Below are positions 55,610-64,000 of a DNA stretch of 64,000 bases, piece by piece. The stretch's first letter is position 1; each line of letters begins with the position of its first letter. Source of the DNA: Antedon mediterranea (Eukaryota; Echinodermata; Crinoidea; Comatulida; Antedonidae); contig NC_092677.1 of NCBI RefSeq assembly GCF_964355755.1, positions 25,886,101 through 25,950,100 on the forward strand, given 5' to 3'. Position numbers and translations under genes: made by a program. The notes below the pieces were generated by a model. The model worked only from the letters and a program-made list of their open reading frames with translations. It searched no databases and had not been told where the DNA came from.

Positions 55610-58600
55610 TTATTTCTTTGGCGTTGAACGTCCTTTGTTTGGTGTCTTCAATCTTGAGGGAGAAGAATATGTTGGAACATCCTATGATAATAAAAAAAAA
55701 TATCCCTGTGATATTTATGCATATTAATCACACAAATTATGACCAGAACTGTAATTTAGTGACATATAATGGATAAACGCAGAAAAGTATTAAGGAAAAT
55801 ATTAACCTCGTATTGAGCAAGTTTTTCTCTCAGCATGGTCACTTCAGCACTGTCTGTTTTCTTGGTGGCAGTGCCCAGCTCAACTGAGCGTACACGTTGC
55901 GCAAAGCTGAGACTGCACTGCGTCTCACCGGCGTTCTTGAGTACGGGAGATACTTGCACTACCATTAACGTCTTGCTATCACCACCTGTAAACAAAATAA
56001 AGGTGTGTTGTGTTAAAACGGAGCTCTGGTGTTTAGGACATTTTTACTATAATACAGAAAGACTCTGGTTCAATTTTCAATTTGGGATGACTCCCAGTCC
56101 ACTCAGCTGTAAATGAGTACCTGATTTAAAAATACTAGGAAGGATAAGCATGTAACACCACTAATACCAATGGTCAGATGAAAACATTTCTTACTTACCT
56201 AGAGAGTCTTGTAAAAGATACGTCAGCTTTGAGTTTCTGTAAGGTATGTGATTTTGTTTGTTTCTGAGAGCTTGTATTACATCGCCCAATGATGAAAGGC
56301 TTTTGTTAATATTCTGAGCTTCTTTCAGTCTTGTCGTGTCAGTCCCTGAGCCTGATTTGTCGACACGTTCTGACCCGGCTAAATCTACAAGGTTTAACTT
56401 TCCTGCAGTAAGTAAAGAAAATGACGTTCAATGTGAGTCTGAATCAAATTAAAAGACTAATTTATTTAAGAGAGTTTTGTTGAAGAATGCACTTCTAGAA
56501 GTATCATTGGTTTTTACAGGCATGCATAATTGTTATTAATATATTAAACCAAGAGGACAGTTTAATAACACACCTATGGTCTTAAATTATCTTTTGTACT
56601 TACCGTTACTCCTAACACCTGTTGTTTTATTTTTGCCTGATATAGAAACGCACAGCAAAGCGTGTGACCGAGAACTGTGCTCATTCATATCGGTACACGC
56701 CGTCGCTCTGTTTCTCTTGCCTATCTTGAAAACATCGTTCACGTCTTCAACGCACTTGACTTCCGTCTTGGTTAGTCCTGGTACATGGAGACCACCCTCT
56801 GGGTTCATTTTAATGTCTAGCTTCATGCTTGGATCAGAACCCAAAAGATCCCTATTGAGAATTGTTAAAATAACTGAGTTCGTCATCATGTTCAAGTCAA
56901 ATTGAGAAAATCATTAACAGATTTATATTAATCCAAAGTTTATATTGGTATAATTGTATATTTTTGTGATTATTTAAGAGGGAGGCGACTTTATTATTCA
57001 CTAGCCTTAACGGCTGTGTGTTTATCTGGCTTCTCTGGGAGACTTGTTTCTAAACTGTCATTAAAAAGTCAGCCAGTTAGACCAGTTGAAAAACCAGTCA
57101 TATCAGTTGATTGCCAGTTAGAAAAATGGAATGGCAAAATGGAGAAAGAGAGTCATATTTTCATTTTCATTAACTGTCAGCCAGTTAGACCAGTTGAAAA
57201 CCAGTTAGACCAATCAAAAAATCAATTATACCAGATTGCCAGTTAGACAAGTAGACATACCGCAGTGTTTCGTTATAAATTTCCATAACACTGACACAAA
57301 TATTATATTCCCATTCTTTTTCTCTTTCCTCTATCTCAAGGAACAATTGACGAAGTGCCCTCTGATTGAGTCCAGGATCTGTGGGTGGACCTTCCATTGT
57401 GTACGTTTTCCCGGAACCTGTCTGTCCGTAAGCGAAGATACAGACGTTGTAACCATCAATACTGCTGATAATTAACGCCTGGGCTTGTTTGAACACCTAT
57501 AAAAGGAAGCAAAAAGAAAGTGAAAATTCCTGCATCGGAATGGTATGGTCATTTAGTCCCATTTATTAGTAATGCTTTCTTTAATGGTTTCTAGTGTCAA
57601 AAGGGCACTTCAAGACTTCTGATACACTAACCTCCTCTTGATTGGAAGAAGCCTGGAAAACTTTATCAACATCATACGATGTCTGCCGTCCTTTGTTGGT
57701 CACATAAATGAGGCCATCATCGTCCCTATCATATGACACCACATTCTTCGCATGTGCACCTCCGCCATCTTCTTTAATAATTGGTCGGACACGACAGAAT
57801 ACTCGGATGTTTCCTTTGAGATCGACAAGTTCATTATGGTATTTCTTTCTCAATGTCATCTCCTTTTTATATTTTCGCACCAGCTCTTTGTTGTTATCAT
57901 CAATCCCCGCAATGGCTTGACCGATTTCGTTTTTAGTTTTCTGGATGGCGTTGGCAAGCATTGTTGGGAATTTGCTGCATAACTGTCTCAGCTGCTGGTA
58001 CTCCTTGGCAAGATCCAGCAGTCCGGGACGAATGTCTTGGAACTTCTTGTGCATGTTGTCAAATTTGGACTGCATCAGCCGAACCTTTTCTTCAGATTCA
58101 GCTTCGGTTTCTGCAACTGCTTCCTCTTTGCCAAGGATCAGTTCTTCTATTTGCTCTTCTGTTTGACGTTTTATTTGAACCATCTCCTTTTCCTGTTCTG
58201 AAATCTGTTAAAGTTAATCATGTATGATTAGTTAAATCAGTAAATTAAATTGTCACTCTAAAGCTTGGTTCCCACTAGGATGCAATGCAATGATAAGTGA
58301 GTTGACCAATGACAAAGCGTGCGTTGTGAACTAAGCTTTCGCTCTCTGTAAAATGTCTAGATGTTACCTTTTGTTCAAGAAGTTGGCTCTCTTTCCTCGT
58401 CTGTTTAAGTTGACTCTCTGTGTCAGCGTACAAGTTCTTCAGTTGGTTCAATTGACCTTTCAACTTGATGACCATGGTCTGGGAAGCAGTGAGTTGTTTC
58501 TTTGCTATATCAGATTCCACAGTGACCGTCTTGGTAACCTCAACAATCTGTTGAATAAAGAAGTAAACAGTCTTAGGGTTGGAAAATAATTTACAAATCA

Positions 58601-61600
58601 CGAGTTTGACGCTGTTACAGCTTAAGTGAAAAAATTCCAAATGATTTTTGAAATATTCTTCAATTGGAATAGTATTCAAGTAATTTATATATATGTTGAT
58701 ATAAAGTTTGCGGTGTACACCATGTAATTGGTTCTGAAAAGAACTGTTGAGTTTCTCGACGTTATATATTTATTAAATTTATAATATTTCCATCTTTTTT
58801 TCTAAAATTGATTTTGAAAAAAAAATAACATGAACCTCTGGGTTTTCCTTGAGGTATTCGAGTTCATCCTGCACTTCCTGTAGCTTTCCTTGCAGCGTGT
58901 TGATCTCTACGCGTGCTTCATTTAAGTGCTCTTCGTGCGTTTCCAACTTTACGATACGGTCACGCAGCTTAGCGTTGTCCTCCTCTAATAACTGAAATTT
59001 TAAAATTGTGATATAGATAAATTTTAATAATATATTCAGGTGTTTATCTAAAGCTGTCTACACTATCAAACTTTGTGACAAACAAATGTGATGTTCCCAT
59101 ATATGGACATGATGATGTCATATCACTACCATATTTAGGTATATCACTACCATATTTGGGCACATTACCAAAACCCTTCAAAGGCTGTGCATGATATCTC
59201 AATTCTGTATCTAGGTTTGATTGCCTTGGGCTGTGTAAGATATCATGATGGGGCTTGGCAGACATTTTAAAATAAAAAAATGGAAAATAAAAAGAATAAA
59301 TTAAATATATACAGTAATAAAATATTAGCGAAGTGGTAATTTTGCAAAAAAAGAAATTTAAATTTGCTTTTATAGATTTTTCCCCTCAAATTTAGTCAAA
59401 AAATATAAAAAAATAAATAAATAATTAGGATGAATAATTACACACACTATGAATATGAAATGATGATTAATATGAATAATCTCAAGAACACAATATCCAA
59501 GCATTCAATATTGTACTAATATAATTACTTAATATTATGTATGCGCTCACAGCGAATGAATTCTAAATGTGTACAGAGGTAGAGAATGTTTATATTAGGG
59601 ATATAAACATGTTTAATTAAATCATTATGAGAACGGTTAAAGCTGTATGTATGTATGATGTAGGTAATTTTGCTCACAGATTATAATATAACATTGTCCA
59701 CATGGCCCTAGCCAGCATGAGGCAGATGAGGACATTTTTGATTTTCACTCCCCTCCCCAATTCTCCAGCAAAGATCTTCATATTTTATATTAATAATTAT
59801 ATTTAAAGCATCTTTTCCTCGTCTGTTTTTAACCTCTCGCTTTAAATGCCTTGTGTACATAATATTAGGATAATAACATTTTACATATTAGGATAACATT
59901 CCACATACTGTAAGCGAACAATTTGTACATAATAAATTTATATTAATTTGATAAAAAAAAACTATGCAACGTTGATATTTAAGCAGCTACTCTAACTTGA
60001 ATTGACATGTATGCTTAATTTATTATATAGCATTTGCTACAATAATAAATATTATATTACTGGCATAGCTACACAACTACAATATGAGTCACCAATCATA
60101 CACTTACGCCAATGTAATCCATTGTAATAATCCTTAATAGCACAAGCCATCCTTTCCAGTTTCCATAATATTATTAATAATCAAATAATTATGACCAAAC
60201 ACCATGCTTAAACCTTTAAACTATGTGATACACAACAGATATGACTGTAAAATCCTATCATATCACTACACTGCTAAATATTAACATCCGATATGATCCT
60301 GTTTAGAAGCGGACGACAGCAGGTTATAGCGGACGACGACACCAGTTGTTGTTTAATCAATAGAATTGTACTTTACCAAATCATCTTGGCTGCTAAAAGA
60401 ACGTGCATTCACACAGCTGTGCAGTGAGGCGTATCGAGCGAAGAGATATGTAATTACCTATGGTAATTAGATACTAATAATACATATAAACAGACAATGT
60501 GGGGACTGTAGCATTGTTACTGTACATACCTCTAGTAAGAAAACATACTTGTGATATTTGTCATCTATTGTTTTTAATTAAACCATAGAGATATTATAAT
60601 ATAATATCTCTATGATTAAACAATACAGGACTGATGGCGAAAATATTTAAATTCAATTCAATTGAATTATTTTATTTCGTCAAGTACTCTGGCTCGAAAA
60701 TTATCTTTGTCACGTATATAAAAACATTTTAAACACATAAAAACAAATTGCTGCACTATGTTAAAATAGCCATTATTACCTATTGAATACAAATCATTAT
60801 TCTACTCCTTTATATAAAACGAATTTATAAAAAGCGAGGATAAAGTTAAGTCCTTCTTTTGGATTGTAAAATTTAGGGGCCATTTCTGGATCCACCTATG
60901 AGCCCCTCCTGAAGTCCTAGTAAAACATAATAAAAAAGATAAAAACAACTGTATTACCTTGTATTCATCAGCGAATTTGACAATACGTTGTGAAGAGGAC
61001 GATGTGTCCAAATTTTTTTTTGCTAAAAAATTAAGGGGTTCAGGACCCCCGTCCTCGCCCCTTCCTAACTGGTTGCGCCCCTGCCCTCCTGAAGTCCTGG
61101 AAAACATAATAAACAAGATAAAAACAGCTTAATTACCTTGTATTCATTGGCAGCTACTTTTTCTCCACATTGTTTCCTCAAACTATCAATCTCTTTTTCA
61201 TTTTCTGCTGTCTCTTTCTGAATTCTTTTCAGTTGATCTTCCAGTTGCGTCACCATACTCTTTAATTTATGTGCATGTTTTCCTTCTTTCTGTGCTTTTG
61301 TAAGTTCCGCTACGAGGTCGTCATTCTTTGCTGCCACTTGTTTAATCTCTTCAGAGTCATCTCTGGATTCCTTAAGGTCTTTCTGACTTTTGATGAGTTG
61401 CTCTTCTAGTCTTGTAAGCTCTTTCTGACTATTGCCGAGTTGTTCTTCTAGTTTTGTAATAGTACTTTGGAGTTTTTGTACTTGTTTGTTCTCTTTGCCG
61501 GCTTTTGTTAGATCTTTCTGCAACTGAGCGTTGGTCACCGTTAGTTTGAGAACCTCTTCTCGGTCTTGTTTGGCACTTTCAAGCTCCTTCTGAAGTTTTA

Positions 61601-63754
61601 AGTTCATTTGTTTTAAGTTTTTGACTTCCTTTTCGCTGTCTGTTATTCCACGTACACTCTGTAAATGTATAAAATATAAACAAATTATATTTCATACTAA
61701 ACGAAGGATTTAGGATTTGCTTTTATCTGTTTTAAATTGAACAAAATGTGAATTAATTACCTCCGAATGACCGTTTGAAATGTTTGCATTTCCTTTCATT
61801 GCAGACTTTAACTCCTCCTCTAATTCTTGTCGTTCTTCCTCGTGATCTCTCTGTAAATTTGAAATTTCATTTTCCAAGGAGAAAACCTTTCCCCTTATCT
61901 TTGCATTTTCTGTGTGTTGTTTGTCCAAGTCATCCGTCAACCGCTGGATTAAGACAGAAACTTTCTCCGACTTAGGCTGAGGACTTCTGGTCCCTGAAAT
62001 GCAATTTAAAATTAGGCTTTAAGTATGGTACTATCAAAATGTTCAATAGCAATTACCATACTCTTGCTTACCACAGTTAAACGAAGCAAAGCTATGCTTT
62101 CTAAGCTAAATCACTACCATATTTGGGCATATCACTACTATATTTGGTAGTAATACATACCTTTAACTTCTCCTTCAAGTTCGTATATTCTAGTTTCCTG
62201 CTCTTCAATAACGTCCTGTAAATTCTTAATGACACCTCTCTTGTCGTCCAAGTGCGTTTCATGCGTCTTGCGCATTATTTTTATCTGCTGCCATTTACTA
62301 GTTTGTTCTTTCTCACTACGCTGTTTATATTTGTTCGTACTTTCTCGGAAATTCTAGAAAAGTAAAAATAAATGCTTATTTATTAATATTTATTACTTGA
62401 TATGATGTCCTGTATAAAATGTTTAAACAATTTTTTTAGGATACAAAATTGCCATTTAATATTGTTCATTGCTTATTTTACTTCTTGGTTATTAAGCTCT
62501 GCCTACACTATCAAAATAATGTGCCCATATGATGATGTCATATCACTACCATATTTGGGTATATCACTACCATATTTTGGCATATCACTACCATATTTGT
62601 GTCAAACTAATTTGAGCTTTAAGTTTATGTACCTTCACTTTTAGCAAAAGGTCTTCTCTTTGATGATTCAATTCATCTATTTCTTTCTTCATTGCTTCAT
62701 ACTTAATTAGCGTTGCATTGTCTACAGAAAAAAAGAGAACAAAATGTCAAAGGTTAACTAAAACAGAGTCGTAAATGATATTAAACAATGTGCTACAATT
62801 TCAGACTTTAAATCCCAACTCACCAAACATTGGATCTCAAAATATTAAGTTGTAATTGTTTATATTATTTATATTAGCAATAAAATAAACTAAATTGAGT
62901 CTGTTTCATATCAAAGTTATTCACTTCTGTAAGAAAAGAAACGTTTAATTATTATAACTCAAAAACCACATTGTCTGACAGACAATTGAGGTATTTTTTG
63001 CTTTTAATTACATTTTTTCAGGTAAAATAACTATTATGTGACAATAAAATGACACATTCAAAAACAAATTTGAAATAAAAAATATTTTTCAGAGGGACAA
63101 TATATCTTTAAAACTGTTACGTCAATAAGCGAGCAGCGTTTTTTGTAAGAAATATTTCTTGTTTATTCAATGCAGCTTATTCTTAATTGGCGTATCCCAT
63201 TATAACTTTGTTTTGTTTTCAATTAATTTGTGCTACTTAGTTTTGTTATTTTTGTATTTTATAATAATGATGGAGTAAGAGCAGTTTTTCTGTTTGGGCT
63301 GAATCCCTATTACTTGCTCCTGGCAAGATGAAATGTAAAACATTCATCTAAGAAGTTTTGCCGAATAGATATTATTATTATTATTAAATAACAGTAATTG
63401 TTATCAGTATTTCTTTCAATTCTTTGTTAAAAAAACCATTAAAAATGCAGATTGGAAAAAACGCCATAGGCTCTGTAAAATACTGTTAAAACGATTGTTA
63501 CTATGAGTCAATAAGGGTGCTATCACTTTTTTTTGTAACATCAAATTCATAGACTCCAATTGTTTTCAATGACTTCGCTTAGTACCACAGAATCAAGAAA
63601 ACACTACATACAGTTAAATTAAATATTTTCCTTTTTGTAGTCAATTATTATACTAATTTGCAAATAATTTATATTTGACCTTTGACCAATTCATCTTCGG
63701 AATCTGAGTCTGTATCGGAGGCTAAACTTTCTGTGTAGCTTGTAGTATCTTCAG
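55610..63754 (-). CDS. KIFC3: KIFC3-like kinesin-14 motor, 5' end off window
   Basis: Thirteen exons are visible: 63754-63680, 62721-62633, 62353-62161, 61993-61761, 61658-61137, 58991-58836, 58547-58368, 58204-57632, 57496-57261, 56851-56604, 56402-56199, 55985-55807 and 55681-55610. They give 985 codons of product so far. An acidic start ([10 protein letters not shown]) leads into a long coiled coil of about 600 residues. The C-terminal motor begins [13 protein letters not shown], with P-loop GQTGSGKT, switch I NEHSSRSH, switch II DLAGSE, then [13 protein letters not shown]. The motor at the C terminus after a neck helix ([14 protein letters not shown]) defines minus-end-directed kinesin-14; the neck and QVSPVLKN match KIFC3, a cell-junction and Golgi motor in mammals. 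The coiled coil looks longer than human KIFC3 (about 830 residues in all). Confidence 0.9.
57060..57248. repeat. Local direct repeats in kinesin intron
   Basis: CAGCCAGTTAGACCAGTTGA occurs twice, with further CCAGTTAGA and ATTGCCAGTTAGA copies. Confidence 0.75.
58261..58338. mobile_element. Family B MITE, internally deleted
   Basis: AAAGCTTGGTTCCCACTAGG at the left, GAGTTGACCAATGACAAAGC, and GTGAACTAAGCTTT at the right. In a kinesin intron. Confidence 0.65.
59051..59167. mobile_element. Family A MITE, right end missing
   Basis: AAGCTGTCTACACTATCAAA at the left and two internal units; it breaks off at GGGCACATTA. Confidence 0.8.
60585..60615. repeat. Perfect AT-rich palindrome
   Basis: CATAGAGATATTATA is followed directly by its inverted copy, about 15 bp per arm. 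Confidence 0.85.
60905..61150. repeat. Tandem duplication spanning an exon border
   Basis: CTCCTGAAGTCCT, AAAACATAATAAA, AAGATAAAAACA and TTACCTTGTATTCAT occur at 60905-60966 and again at 61084-61146. The second copy includes the last codons and splice donor of the kinesin exon 61658-61137. Between the copies is TE-like sequence (GGGGTTCAGGACCCCCGTCC). Confidence 0.8.
62107..62152. mobile_element. Family A fragment
   Basis: Only two internal ATCACTACCATATTTGGGCA-type units remain, right beside an exon end. Confidence 0.65.
62492..62620. mobile_element. Family A MITE, shortened
   Basis: Left end AAGCTCTGCCTACACTATCA; three internal ACTACCATA units; the right end has lost its GATAGTGTAGACA. 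Confidence 0.8.
63010..63115. mobile_element. Family C MITE fragment in kinesin intron
   Basis: TATTATGTGACAATAAAATG (inverted relative to 51420) and the terminal GGACAATATATCTTTAAA match the element at 51352. Confidence 0.6.
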
Positions 63755-64000
63755 CTGAAAAAAATAGATTTAATGTTATTGATATTATTCAATATTACTT
63801 ATAAAAAATAAAAAAATAAAATTATTTTATAGTTAATTCTGAATTAAAAATTATCTTCAACTGAAAAAACAGTAGATTTTAATGTTATTGATATTATTCA
63901 ATATTGCATTAAAAAAAAGATAAGTAATGAAACAAAAAAATAATAATAATTTTATAGTTCTGAATTAATAATTTAAGATTTTGAATGTATCCCCCTCCCC

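Larger units (their letters stand above)
58992..61136. other. Large kinesin intron, repeat remnants
   Basis: Holds a truncated family A element, a perfect AT-rich palindrome at 60585-60615, and a duplicated copy of the upstream exon's 3' border near 60905-60970. No other gene is seen. Confidence 0.5.

Overview
This window is nuclear DNA from an animal. Genes are split into short exons by GT/AG introns, the sequence is A+T rich, and the proteins are metazoan: AIRIM, ERICH2, borealin, ENY2, theta-class GST, aquaporin-11-like, OTUD6B, RABGGTA and a KIFC3-like kinesin-14. Domain composition and the dense small transposons fit a marine invertebrate deuterostome, perhaps an echinoderm; that placement is inference only. 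Exon coordinates come from reading splice sites by hand and keeping codon phase across each junction.

Layout. 1-3.1 kb: degenerate tandem repeat, one small DNA transposon and a tRNA-like gene. 3.1-7.7 kb (minus): AIRIM, then a two-exon transposase-like 1042-aa gene of the invertebrate multicopy type. 7.9-12.4 kb: an intact-looking DNA transposon with 53-bp inverted ends and a perfect 8-bp target duplication, enclosing a small spliced gene of unknown function. 13.7-18.9 kb: ERICH2 (minus) and borealin (plus), head to head. 20.3-25.3 kb: ENY2 (plus) and a GST (minus), convergent. 26.2-26.8 kb: an array of palindromic small transposons. 27.6-29.1 kb: aquaporin-11-like. 30.2-30.5 kb: a minisatellite. 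31.4-43.1 kb: OTUD6B (minus) and RABGGTA (plus), whose start codons are 174 bp apart and probably share a promoter. 43-47 kb: mostly repeats, including a hammerhead-ribozyme-like motif. 47.1-52.4 kb: a seven-exon Myb/SANT-like gene with an unrecognised C-terminal domain. 54.6-55.3 kb: a large minisatellite. 55.6 kb to the end (minus): a KIFC3-like kinesin that runs off the window.

The genes look like unrelated housekeeping genes (chromosome segregation, chromatin and mRNA export, prenylation, ubiquitin editing, ribosome maturation). The striking non-genic feature is at least six families of short inverted-repeat elements. One of them, here called family A, has about 18 copies or fragments, mostly in introns, and carries a variable number of internal repeats of about 21 bp.
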